A DNA stretch of 64,000 nucleotides, taken from assembly GCF_014200675.1 (NCBI RefSeq), contig NZ_JACHCI010000018.1, forward strand, positions 61,361-125,360, given 5' to 3'. This document shows, piece after piece, positions 20,364-30,321 of this stretch. The notes below the pieces were generated by a model. The model was not told the DNA's origin and made no database searches. It worked only from the letters and a program-made list of their open reading frames with translations. The DNA comes from Janthinobacterium saanense (GTDB lineage Bacteria > Pseudomonadota > Gammaproteobacteria > Burkholderiales > Burkholderiaceae_D). The translations under genes were made by a program, and so were the position numbers. Position 1 is the stretch's first letter, and every line of letters starts with the position of its first letter.

Positions 20364-20578
20364 CCCAAAAGAAACAAGCACGCTATCCGAACTATTTTCG
20401 GATGGAAAGTCGTCGATACTTGCAACTATTTCCATATCAAAATAATTATCATTAGTGAAACTAAGATAGAATAATAATAAGTAATTTCGTGATTTTATGC
20501 TACCATCTCATCAGTACTTTCAGTAACAGTACTATCGGTGGCATGCACGGGGCAGCCATACTTTTAAAGGGATAAACT
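20364..20578. promoter_or_regulatory. AT-rich promoter region of the small PEP-CTERM gene
   Basis: 215 bases with three visible patterns. The first is a Fur-box-like AT stretch near 20439-20455. The second is two copies of CAGTACT (20512-20518 and 20527-20533). The third is a sigma-54-like element at 20539-20554, listed separately. None is proven. Confidence 0.4.
20539..20554 (+). promoter_or_regulatory. candidate sigma-54 (-24/-12) promoter
   Basis: TGGCATG followed by GGGGCA gives the invariant GG and GC with exactly ten bases between (GG 20540-20541, GC 20552-20553). Known biology: PEP-CTERM genes in some betaproteobacteria are controlled by the PrsK/PrsR system and sigma-54. The predicted transcript start near 20565 would leave only a 14-base leader, which weakens the call. 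Confidence 0.35.
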
Positions 20579-21061
20579 ATGCAATTGAAATTTATCGCTG
20601 CAGGCGTGCTGGCTGTGGCTTCGTTCAGTGCTTATGCGGGCGATCAGACGATCAATGTGATCGCTGATGGCGATACCCATAGTTTCAACGCGGTAGTGGG
20701 TGATGGCATCTTGTCTGGTGGCCATGACTTGATCACCCTGGGTAATCTGGGCGCTGGCAGATATGACATCGGCCTGACCGTCAGCGGTCAAAACCTGAGC
20801 TTTGACAAGCTGCTGTCGAACTTGAATGGCGTGCAAGGGGAATCCTTTGCCTTCGGCAAACTGCAATTTTTCGGCGTCGAGTTTTCCGGCACGGGTCCAT
20901 TCGTGCTGGACCTGGCCGGCACCGCATTCTCCGGTGCCGGTTATTCCGGCACTTATACAGTCAGCGCTGTACCGGAGCCTGCTACCTATGGCATGTTGCT
21001 CGGTGGCTTGGGCCTGCTGGGTTTCGTGGCGCGCCGCCGGAAAGCTGCAAAGGCAACCTGA
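20579..21061 (+). CDS. small PEP-CTERM protein
   Basis: A 160-residue exported protein. It has a signal peptide MQLKFIAAGVLAVASFSAYA and a beta-rich body with LSFDKLLSNLNG and GTAFSGAGYSGTYTVS. The PEP-CTERM tail is VPEPATYGMLLGGLGLLGFV plus ARRRKAAKAT. The overall pattern is close to the FxDxF-type small PEP-CTERM proteins. AAAGGG lies eight bases before the ATG. It stands alone, followed by a terminator, and has its own promoter region. Confidence 0.85.
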   Translation: MQLKFIAAGVLAVASFSAYAGDQTINVIADGDTHSFNAVVGDGILSGGHDLITLGNLGAGRYDIGLTVSGQNLSFDKLLSNLNGVQGESFAFGKLQFFGVEFSGTGPFVLDLAGTAFSGAGYSGTYTVSAVPEPATYGMLLGGLGLLGFVARRRKAAKAT

Positions 21062-21082
21062 AAAACTGCTGCCCAGAAGTTG

Positions 21083-21107
21083 AAAAACCCGCCTGGTGCG
21101 GGTTTTT
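21083..21107. terminator. bidirectional terminator between PEP-CTERM gene and murJ
   Basis: Stem AACCCGC/GCGGGTT with loop CTGGT, flanked by five A on the left and five T on the right. It can serve both convergent genes. Confidence 0.85.
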
Positions 21108-21124
21108 CTGTTTTGGGGAAGGGC

Positions 21125-22672
21125 TTAAGCGTTGCGCTTGAAATCGTTAAAGCGGAAGCCTGCCAATAATAAAGTGCCAAAATAAGCCGCGCCGCAGAGA
21201 ACGACCAGCAGCGCCAGGGCGCCTATGCGCAGCAGCGGGTGGTGCTGCATGGCAATCCAGTCGATGCGCGATGCGCCGTAGCTTGCCACGCCGCCCATGA
21301 TGCACAAGGCTGGCAGCAAGCGCAGGAAGAAGATGCCCCAGCCCGCTTCAGGCTGGTAGATGCCGCGCCTGCGCAAGCCCCAGTACAGGAAGCCGGCATT
21401 CAGGCAAGCGCCCAGGCCGATCGACAGCGCCAGGCCGGCGACGGCCAGGTGGGGCACGAACAGCATGTTCATCAGCTGCGTGGCGATCAGCACGCCGATG
21501 GCGATTTTTACCGGTGTGCGGATATCCTGGCGCGCATAAAAAGCGGGCGCCAGGGTTTTCACCAGAATGATGCCGATCAGGCCCAGGCTGTAGGCGATCA
21601 GCGGTTCGGTCGACATGGTGACCGATTCAGCCGTGAATTTGCCGTAATGAAAGAGGGTGGCGATCAGGGGCGTGGCCAGGGTGGCCATGCCGACGGCCGC
21701 CGGCAAGGCCAGCAGGAAGGTCAGGCGCAAGCCCCAGTCCAGCAGGGCCGAGTATTCAGTCTTGTTGCCGTCGGCATTCGCCTTCGACAAGCTGGGCAGC
21801 AAGATGGTGCCCAGGGCCACGCCCAGCATGGCGCTAGGAAACTCCATCAAACGGTCGGCATACGATAACCAGGAAATACTGCCTTCGGCCAGGCGCGAGG
21901 CGATGCTGGTATTGATCATCAGGCTGATCTGTGCGGCCGAGACGGCAAATACGGCCGGTCCCATTTTTTTCAGCACGCGGCGCACGCCGCCGTCGGACAG
22001 GCCGATGGCAGGGTTGAGCGACAAACGCGGCAGCATGCCGATGCGCACCAGCGCGGGAATCTGCACGGCCACTTGCAGCAGGCCGCCGACAAACACGGCA
22101 ATCGCCATGGCGTAGACCGGCTGTTTCAAAAAGGGCGCCAGGAATAGCGAGGCGGCAATAAAAGCCACATTCAGCAGCACCGGGGTGAACGCGGGAATCT
22201 TGAATTCGCGCCAGGTATTGAGGATGCCGCCGGCCAGCGCCACGAAGGACATGCAGGCGATATACGGGAACATCAGCCGCGTCATCCAGACGGCGGCGTC
22301 GAAGGCGCCGGGGTCTTTATTGAGGCCGGTGGCAATCGCATACACAAACCAGGGCGCGGCCAGGATGCCAATCAGCGAGACGATCATGGTGGCCCAGACC
22401 AGCGTGGTGGCCACGTGGTCGGCCAGTTGTTTGCTGGCGTCCTGGCCATATTGGCTCTTGTATTCAGACAGGATGGGCACGAAGGCTTGCGAAAATGCCC
22501 CCTCGGCAAACAAGCGCCGCAGCAGATTGGGAATCCGGAAGGCAACAATGAAGGCGTCCGTGTAGGCGCCGGCGCCGAAAGCGCGCGCGAACAGGCTTTC
22601 GCGCAATAAACCGGTTACACGGGACAGCATGGTCATGCTGGAGATGGCGGCTAGGGTTTTAAGCAAGTTCAT
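21125..22672 (-). CDS. murJ: lipid II flippase MurJ
   Basis: A 515-residue integral membrane protein of the MOP/MATE-like superfamily that flips lipid II across the inner membrane in peptidoglycan synthesis. It begins MNLLKTLAAISSMTMLSRVTG and has the conserved RIPNLLRRLFAEGAFSQAFVP block at about 47-67, a MurJ signature. About 14 hydrophobic segments run through to the C-terminus. Length is normal (about 510-520). In many betaproteobacteria murJ sits next to rpsT, as here, in divergent orientation. Confidence 0.95.
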   Translation of the reverse strand: MNLLKTLAAISSMTMLSRVTGLLRESLFARAFGAGAYTDAFIVAFRIPNLLRRLFAEGAFSQAFVPILSEYKSQYGQDASKQLADHVATTLVWATMIVSLIGILAAPWFVYAIATGLNKDPGAFDAAVWMTRLMFPYIACMSFVALAGGILNTWREFKIPAFTPVLLNVAFIAASLFLAPFLKQPVYAMAIAVFVGGLLQVAVQIPALVRIGMLPRLSLNPAIGLSDGGVRRVLKKMGPAVFAVSAAQISLMINTSIASRLAEGSISWLSYADRLMEFPSAMLGVALGTILLPSLSKANADGNKTEYSALLDWGLRLTFLLALPAAVGMATLATPLIATLFHYGKFTAESVTMSTEPLIAYSLGLIGIILVKTLAPAFYARQDIRTPVKIAIGVLIATQLMNMLFVPHLAVAGLALSIGLGACLNAGFLYWGLRRRGIYQPEAGWGIFFLRLLPALCIMGGVASYGASRIDWIAMQHHPLLRIGALALLVVLCGAAYFGTLLLAGFRFNDFKRNA

Positions 22673-22794
22673 GGGGGCAGATTATAGCTGGGCGCAGCCT
22701 GTGCCTACGGTTAAAATACTGTAACAATCGCTGATGATTTGCCCTTGCCAGCCCCGTTTTTGGCTGTTTTGGCGACGATAGTCGGTTTTTTGAA

Positions 22795-22823
22795 TTGCCT
22801 CTGCTGCAAATTATCGCTATAAT
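22795..22823 (+). promoter_or_regulatory. rpsT promoter (-35/-10)
   Basis: TTGCCT at 22795-22800, a 17-base spacer, and a perfect TATAAT at 22818-22823, about 147 bases before the rpsT start. Confidence 0.7.
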
Positions 22824-22850
22824 CGAAGGCTGTACAGAATTCTGTTACGC

Positions 22851-22937
22851 AGACACTAATGTTTGACAGGCACTGGTTTGGCACACATGGTTCGGCAGAC
22901 GCACAGAACGCACCGGTTGGCAAACACTAATGTTTGC
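22851..22937 (+). repeat. two hairpin repeats in the rpsT leader
   Basis: ACACTAATGTTTG occurs exactly twice, at 22853-22865 and 22924-22936. With its flanks each copy can fold (second copy CAAACA-CTAA-TGTTTG; first copy with one G-U pair). They lie in the untranslated leader between the rpsT promoter and its ribosome site. Confidence 0.6.
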
Positions 22938-22969
22938 AAACGCACTTTGACCCTGTTTTAGGAAATTCC

Positions 22970-23236
22970 ATGGCAAATACCGCACAAGCGCGCAAACGCG
23001 CTCGTCAAGCAGTTAAGCAAAACGCACACAATTCGTCCCAACGTTCGACCTTGCGCACGGCTATCAAAGCTGCTCGCAAAGCGATCCAGGGCGGTGACAA
23101 GGCAGCTGCTGCTGCAATCTTCCAAGCATCCGTGTCGACCATCGACCGTATCGCTGACAAGAAGATCATCCACAAAAACAAGGCAGCTCGCCATAAGAGC
23201 CGTCTGGCAGCTGCTTTGAAAGCACTGTCCGCTTAA
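22970..23236 (+). CDS. rpsT: 30S ribosomal protein S20
   Basis: An 88-residue basic ribosomal protein that binds 16S rRNA in early 30S assembly. ATG at 22970 with AGGAAATTCC immediately upstream sets the start. [18 protein letters not shown] and the C-terminal [19 protein letters not shown] are the usual S20 termini. Length matches the family. The leader is long (about 140 bases) and contains the twin hairpins, which may relate to S20 autoregulation (inference). Confidence 0.97.
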   Translation: MANTAQARKRARQAVKQNAHNSSQRSTLRTAIKAARKAIQGGDKAAAAAIFQASVSTIDRIADKKIIHKNKAARHKSRLAAALKALSA

Positions 23237-23246
23237 TATTAGCCGG

Positions 23247-23275
23247 CAGGCAAGCCGCCAAGGCGGCCTTGCCTG
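23247..23275 (+). other. strong hairpin after rpsT
   Basis: CAGGCAAG-CCGCC pairs with GGCGG-CCTTGCCTG around a two-base loop, with one bulged C. No T run follows, so it is more likely a 3' stabilising or processing structure than a terminator on its own. The real terminator follows at 23304. Confidence 0.55.
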
Positions 23276-23303
23276 TGTCAGTACGCTGGCACTGGTAAAA
23301 AAG

Positions 23304-23337
23304 CAAAAACCCGCAGATTCATTCTGGCGGGTTTTTT
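23304..23337. terminator. bidirectional terminator rpsT / DUF192 gene
   Basis: AAAACCCGC-AGA stem with TCT-GGCGGGTTTT (one bulge) and loop TTCAT, an A run on the left and six T on the right. It serves the convergent genes. Confidence 0.8.
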
Positions 23338-23369
23338 CGCGTTGCTGTGCTGCTTTTTGATGGGACGGT

Positions 23370-23816
23370 TTAGTGCGGTGCGGGCAGATTGCCTATGGTT
23401 ATGCCTGGCTTGATATTCTTTTGCTTGAACCAGCCCAGGTTCATTTCCAGCGCGTAGCGCACCGGCACGCCCTTGGTCGAGCAATGGCTGTCGAGCGTGT
23501 GTGGCTGCATGTCTTCGATATTGACGATCTTGCCGGCTGCGTCGATGAAGGCGACCGACAGCGGCAGCGGCGTATTTTTCATCCACATGCACTGCGTGGC
23601 TGGCGCACCGAAGACAAACAGCATGCCGGCATTGGCCGGCATTTTTTCGCGGTACATCAGCCCCAGTTCGCGCTGATCGTCGGTGGCAGCCACTTCTGCC
23701 TGGAGCAGGTGCATGCCGGCCGTCAACTGCGTGGTTTTCAATTGCTGCGCCATGGCGCCGCTGGCGCAGGCGGCCAGTGCTATCGCCAGACTGAAACGAA
23801 GGTAGGGATTTTTCAT
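23370..23816 (-). CDS. DUF192 domain exported protein
   Basis: A 148-residue protein of unknown role. The ATG at 23816 gives a clean signal peptide (MKNPYLRFSLAIALAACASG, then AMAQQ); upstream in-frame starts would add about 34 residues with no signal character, though the ribosome site here is weak. DUF192 features: DDQRELGLMYREKMPANAGM, then FVFGAPATQCMWMKNTPLPL, then VRYALEMNLGWF. Family members are small periplasmic or extracellular proteins often found beside unrelated genes. Confidence 0.88.
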   Translation of the reverse strand: MKNPYLRFSLAIALAACASGAMAQQLKTTQLTAGMHLLQAEVAATDDQRELGLMYREKMPANAGMLFVFGAPATQCMWMKNTPLPLSVAFIDAAGKIVNIEDMQPHTLDSHCSTKGVPVRYALEMNLGWFKQKNIKPGITIGNLPAPH

Positions 23817-24031
23817 GGGGAAGGGATGCGCTGATGCGTTGTGGCAAGAGAAGCGGCGATTAAGCCATGCTGGCGCGCCGTACGTCAAGCGCATGCTGTT
23901 GCGGGTGTTGCCAGGCAAGCCGTGAAGTTTGAACTTGTTGCACTATTGCTGCAACGCGCAGGCGCGCATAGAGCGGGCTTCGGCGCTGGCGTAGTGGGGC
24001 GGCAGCTGTGCCGCCCCTGTGCTAGCCAGCC

Positions 24032-24742
24032 TTAATTTGCCGGATTGGCGGCGTCAGTCTGCTGCTTGCTTTTGCGCGCCTGCGGAATCAGGCGTTTTGG
24101 TGCATCCGTACCGGCCGAAGCATCAACGGAGGCGGCGGCTGGACGCTTGGCATCGGTGCCGGCCGAGGCATCAAACGAAGCTGCGGCAGGGCGTTTTGGA
24201 CGTGCAGCGTCGGTACCGGCTGAAGCGTCAACGGTTGCGGCGGCTGGACGTTTCGAGCGTGCGGCATCGGTGCCGGCTGAAGCGTCGACGGTTGCAGCGG
24301 CAGCGCGCTTGGCGCGCGGTGCATCCGTGCCAGCCGAAGCATCAACGGAGGCGGCGGCTGGACGCTTGGCATCGGTGCCGGCCGAGGCATCAAACGAAGC
24401 TGCGGCAGGGCGTTTTGGACGTGCAGCGTCGGTACCGGCTGAAGCGTCGACGGTTGCGGCGGCTGGACGTTTCGAGCGTGCGGCATCGGTGCCGGCCGAA
24501 GCGTCGACGGTTGCAGCGGCAGGGCGCTTGGCGCGCGGTGCATCCGTGCCAGCCGAAGCATCGACGGAGGCGGCAGCTGGACGTGCAGCATCCGTGCCAG
24601 CCGAAGCAGCAACAGTGGCGGAGGCGGCTGGTTGAGGGCGTACCGCATCGGTGCCTGCGGAGGCTGCTACGCGTGCGCCCGATTGCGCGAAGGCAGTACT
24701 GGCAAGCAGGGAAAATACCAGGCTGAGTGTAACTTTCGACAT
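24032..24742 (-). CDS. secreted tandem-repeat protein (VDASAGTDA repeats)
   Basis: A 236-residue exported repeat protein of unknown function. The start is the ATG at 24742: AAGGA lies six bases before it, while for the ATG at 24748 it would touch the start. The signal peptide is MSKVTLSLVFSLLASTAFAQ. The rest is about eleven units of 15-20 residues built on (V/F)DASAGTDA followed by a basic RxKRPAAA linker, ending in a Lys/Gln/Asn tail. It is low-complexity, Ala-rich and basic at regular intervals, like a histone-H1 or TolA-type extended chain. Possible roles are DNA or polyanion binding, or an envelope spacer (speculative). Confidence 0.75.
   Translation of the reverse strand: MSKVTLSLVFSLLASTAFAQSGARVAASAGTDAVRPQPAASATVAASAGTDAARPAAASVDASAGTDAPRAKRPAAATVDASAGTDAARSKRPAAATVDASAGTDAARPKRPAAASFDASAGTDAKRPAAASVDASAGTDAPRAKRAAAATVDASAGTDAARSKRPAAATVDASAGTDAARPKRPAAASFDASAGTDAKRPAAASVDASAGTDAPKRLIPQARKSKQQTDAANPAN
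24101..24538. repeat. 219-bp tandem duplication inside the repeat gene
   Basis: Bases 24101-24319 and 24320-24538 are the same 73-codon block in tandem. I count about five differences by eye, roughly 98% identity. A third partial copy starts at 24539. The block itself is made of four smaller units. Confidence 0.9.
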
Positions 24743-24900
24743 CGTCATTCCTTTGTGGTCATGGGGGTGACGATGATTTTAACGTATTATCTAGAAATAA
24801 ATAGTGCTTGTTGGTAAATAATTTTTTACTAATTTATCGCTAACCATGCTGCCTGCCATCTTGACCGCCATGCGCCGCTTTTCCCTTGCGGTGATGGCGT

Positions 24901-25461
24901 TTATTTTCCGATGGCCTGGGCCGGTACTTCGCACCATTCGCCCGGCATCAGCGGGTGGCTGGCCAGGGAAAACGGGCCGATGGCGCTGCGCACCAGGCGC
25001 AGGGTGGGCAGGCCGACGGCGGCCGTCATGCGCCGCACCTGGCGGTTCTTGCCTTCCTTGAGGGTGATCGCCAGCCAGGAGGTAGGGTGGTCGGCGCGCG
25101 TGCGGATGGGAGGATTGCGCGGCCACAGCCATTCCGGTTCGGCGATGCGTACCGCGTGGCAAGGCTTGGTGATGAAGTCGCCCAGGTCCAGCGGCGCTTG
25201 CAGGCGCGCCAGGCTGGCCGCATCGGGTACGCCATCGACTTGCACCAGATAGGTTTTTGCTTCCTTGCGGTCGGGGTGGCTGATGTCGTGCTGCAGCCGG
25301 CCGTCGTCGGTCAGCAGCAGCAAGCCTTCGCTGTCGGCATCGAGGCGACCGGCTGGATAAATGCCGGGTATGGCCAGGTGGTCGGCCAGGGTGGCGCGGC
25401 CTTCTTGTGGGGAAAACTGGCACAGGACCTGGAACGGTTTGTTAAATAAGATGAGTGGCAT
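24901..25461 (-). CDS. rluE: 23S rRNA pseudouridine synthase, RluE/RsuA family
   Basis: A 186-residue RNA-modifying enzyme. The catalytic motif is YPAGRLDADSEGLLLLT, with the essential Asp in GRLDADSEG. KPCHAVRI, LAITLKEGKNRQVRRMTAAV and the C-terminal RSAIGPFSL follow the RsuA/RluB/RluE pattern. There is no S4 domain, which fits RluE (U2457 in E. coli 23S numbering). The start MPLILFNKPF at 25461 matches the family start, although the ribosome site is weak; an upstream start at 25527 would add 22 unlike residues. Divergent from icd. Confidence 0.8.
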   Translation of the reverse strand: MPLILFNKPFQVLCQFSPQEGRATLADHLAIPGIYPAGRLDADSEGLLLLTDDGRLQHDISHPDRKEAKTYLVQVDGVPDAASLARLQAPLDLGDFITKPCHAVRIAEPEWLWPRNPPIRTRADHPTSWLAITLKEGKNRQVRRMTAAVGLPTLRLVRSAIGPFSLASHPLMPGEWCEVPAQAIGK

Positions 25462-25630
25462 GGTGAGGTAGGTGGTTCGGTGCTGATGAAATTCTGTGCT
25501 GAGTTGAACTGGAATTGCGCTGTACATGACCTCGGTGAGCTATCCCTGCTAAAGTGCGTTATTGCTGTCATGTACGCTAATGGTTTTACAACTCTGCCAT
25601 TGCAGAGTGCGTCCCACTCCGGAGATTACG

Positions 25631-26884
25631 ATGTATCAACATATCACTGTACCTGTTGACGGACAAAAAATCACCGTCAACGCCGATTTTTCGCTCAATG
25701 TACCCGACAATCCCATTATTCCTTATATTCAGGGCGATGGTACGGGCATCGATGTCACCCCCGTCATGATCAAGGTGATCGACGCGGCTGTCGCCAAGGC
25801 CTATGACGGCCAGCGCAGGATCCACTGGATGGAAATTTTCGCCGGTGAAAAATCGACCCAGGTGTATGGTCCCGATGTGTGGCTGCCGGAAGAAACCCTG
25901 GCCGCGCTGAAAGAATATGTCGTGTCCATCAAGGGGCCTTTGACGACGCCGGTCGGCGGCGGCATCCGTTCGCTCAACGTGTCGCTGCGCCAGAAACTGG
26001 ATCTGTATGTCTGCCTGCGCCCCGTGCGTTATTTCAAGGGCGTGCCATCGCCTTTGAAAGAGCCGGAAAAAACGGACATGGTCATCTTCCGTGAAAACTC
26101 GGAAGACATCTATGCCGGCATCGAATACCAGCAAGGCTCCGCCGGCGCCAAAAAACTGATCGACTTCCTGATCAGGGAAATGGGCGTGACGAGTATCCGT
26201 TTCCCGGAAACCTCGGGCATCGGCATCAAGCCTGTGTCGATCGAGGGCACCGAGCGCCTGGTGCGCAAGGCGATCCAGTACGCGATCGACAATGACAAGC
26301 CTTCGGTGACGATCGTTCACAAGGGTAACATCATGAAGTACACGGAAGGCGGCTTCCGCGATTGGGCCTATGCGCTGGCGCAAAAGGAATTTGGCGCGCA
26401 ATTGATCGACGGCGGTCCATGGTGCAAGTTCAAGAATCCGAAAACGGGCCGCGATATCCTGATCAAGGATTCGATTGCCGACGCCTTTTTGCAGCAGATC
26501 CTGCTGCGCCCGGCCGAATACAGCGTGATCGCCACCCTGAACCTGAATGGCGACTACATGTCGGACGCGCTGGCCGCGCAAGTGGGCGGCATCGGCATCG
26601 CGCCTGGCGCCAATATGTCCGATTCGGTGGCCATGTTCGAAGCTACCCACGGCACTTCGCCCAAGTATGCAGGCAAGGATTATGTGAATCCCGGTTCGTT
26701 GATCTTGTCGGCGGAAATGATGTTGCGCCACCTGGGCTGGGTGGAAGCGGCCGGCCTGGTGATTTCGGCGATGCAAAAATCGATCGCCATCAAGCGCGTC
26801 ACCTATGACTTTGCCCGTCAGATGGAAGGCGCGACGCAAGTGTCATGCTCGGGCTTTGGCGAGACGATGATTTCCCAGATGTGA
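25631..26884 (+). CDS. icd: NADP-dependent isocitrate dehydrogenase
   Basis: A 417-residue TCA-cycle enzyme that oxidises isocitrate to 2-oxoglutarate. The ATG at 25631 follows GGAG and yields the usual short start [14 protein letters not shown]. Visible motifs: the substrate loop [49 protein letters not shown], and the metal/cofactor segment [19 protein letters not shown]. Length equals E. coli Icd. Single gene with its own terminator. Confidence 0.96.
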   Translation: MYQHITVPVDGQKITVNADFSLNVPDNPIIPYIQGDGTGIDVTPVMIKVIDAAVAKAYDGQRRIHWMEIFAGEKSTQVYGPDVWLPEETLAALKEYVVSIKGPLTTPVGGGIRSLNVSLRQKLDLYVCLRPVRYFKGVPSPLKEPEKTDMVIFRENSEDIYAGIEYQQGSAGAKKLIDFLIREMGVTSIRFPETSGIGIKPVSIEGTERLVRKAIQYAIDNDKPSVTIVHKGNIMKYTEGGFRDWAYALAQKEFGAQLIDGGPWCKFKNPKTGRDILIKDSIADAFLQQILLRPAEYSVIATLNLNGDYMSDALAAQVGGIGIAPGANMSDSVAMFEATHGTSPKYAGKDYVNPGSLILSAEMMLRHLGWVEAAGLVISAMQKSIAIKRVTYDFARQMEGATQVSCSGFGETMISQM

Positions 26885-26915
26885 GGATGAGGGCAGGGCG
26901 TATGCCCTGCAGGCG

Positions 26916-26950
26916 AAAAAAAACCCCGATTCACTGAAACGGGGTTTTTT
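26916..26950. terminator. bidirectional terminator icd / cspA
   Basis: AAAAACCCCG and CGGGGTTTTT arms around an 11-base loop, with A run and T run on the two sides. Confidence 0.85.
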
Positions 26951-26973
26951 ACACATCTGAGGGCTGGAATTGC

Positions 26974-27177
26974 TTAACCTGCCTGGATGTTGGAAGCTTG
27001 CTTGCCTTTAGGGCCTTGCGTGACTTCGAATTGAACTTTTTGACCTTCTTTGAGGGTCTTGAAACCGTTCATGTTGATTGCGGAGAAGTGGGCAAACAAA
27101 TCTTCGCCGCCGTCATCTGGAGTGATGAAGCCAAAACCTTTGGAATCATTGAACCACTTAACTGTACCTGTTGCCAT
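26974..27177 (-). CDS. cspA: cold-shock protein, CspA family
   Basis: A 67-residue single-domain nucleic-acid chaperone. RNP1 is KGFGFI and RNP2 is LFAHFSAI. Start [11 protein letters not shown] at 27177, which matches the family start. No strong ribosome site is seen. The gene has a long leader (possible promoter 150 bases or more upstream), as is usual for cold-regulated csp mRNAs; whether it is cold-induced cannot be told from sequence. Confidence 0.93.
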   Translation of the reverse strand: MATGTVKWFNDSKGFGFITPDDGGEDLFAHFSAINMNGFKTLKEGQKVQFEVTQGPKGKQASNIQAG

Positions 27178-27498
27178 AAAAAGAACTTTCAAAATTAAAA
27201 CAAATCACACGAGCCATAAAAGCAAGAAGCTTCCTGCCCCCTCCTCGACGTCTCACTTCTTATCAAGCTGTACATTACTGCAACAGTCGATACAGCATTG
27301 TTGGCGGAATAAATAATGAAGTCAAGCGCTTTTCCATTGATATTGCCAAAATTTCCACATGCGGTAAAAAAGCAACTCTTGATTTTGACGGCAAGATCGC
27401 CATCTGCGCAGTATTGAGAAAACGCGTAAGATTGAAAACAATTGGAAACGCGCAGATATTGCGCATGACAACCACTGTGAAAGCATTAGAATAAGCGT
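27178..27498. other. divergent intergenic region cspA / clpS
   Basis: 321 AT-rich bases that must hold both promoters and a long cspA leader. I see no open reading frame of note and no firm promoter box. Confidence 0.5.
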
Positions 27499-27797
27499 AT
27501 GGCAACCAAGCACGACACAGAAACCCTGCTGGAGCGGCAAGTCCTCAAGCCGCCGCCGCTCTACCAGGTGGCCTTGCTCAATGACGATTACACCCCGATG
27601 GAATTCGTGGTGGCCATCATTCAGGAGTATTTCAACAAGGACCGTGAAACGGCGACGCAAATCATGCTCAGTGTTCATCGCTACGGCAAAGGAGTGTGCG
27701 GCGTGTTCTCTAAAGATATAGCGTGTACCAAAGTGGAGTTCGTTTTAACGCATGCGCGCAAGGCGGGGCATCCCCTGCAGTGCGTGATGGAGGAAGT

Positions 27798-27801
<4 letters not shown>
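27499..27801 (+). CDS. clpS: ClpAP adaptor protein ClpS
   Basis: A 100-residue adaptor that delivers N-degron substrates to Clp[16 protein letters not shown] carries the N-degron pocket (Asp-Asp-x-Thr-x-Met), followed by [18 protein letters not shown]. The ATG overlaps the clpA start region at the other end by four bases (ATGA), the standard clpS-clpA arrangement. Confidence 0.95.
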
Positions 27802-30098
<2,297 letters not shown>

Positions 30099-30122
30099 GC
30101 GCAAGATAGAAATCGTTGCCAT

Positions 30123-30158
30123 AAAAACCCGCCCACGCAAGTGGCGCGGGTTTTTTTT
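30123..30158 (+). terminator. clpA terminator
   Basis: ACCCGC-CCAC pairs with GTGG-C-GCGGGT around GCAA, followed by eight T. Confidence 0.85.
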
Positions 30159-30321
30159 CGTGCATCGCCAATTTCGCAACTGTGTTGCATTTATGCACCT
30201 CGCCGAAAATTAGTATTGCAATTGCGCAAGCTATGCAAGAATCATGCTCCGATGTCGGCCCTGTCCCACGTCGTTTTGTTTCCATGACCGCTACTTCATA
30301 AAAAGATTGACGATCGCTCCC

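Noticed and set aside
24019..24726. Plus-strand frames across the repeat gene
   Set aside because: The repeat period is divisible by three, so all frames stay open; only the minus frame has a signal peptide and a ribosome site.
25586..26839. Long open frame antisense to icd (417 codons)
   Set aside because: Strong codon-bias shadow of a certain gene; no family motif, and the sense protein is clearly icd.
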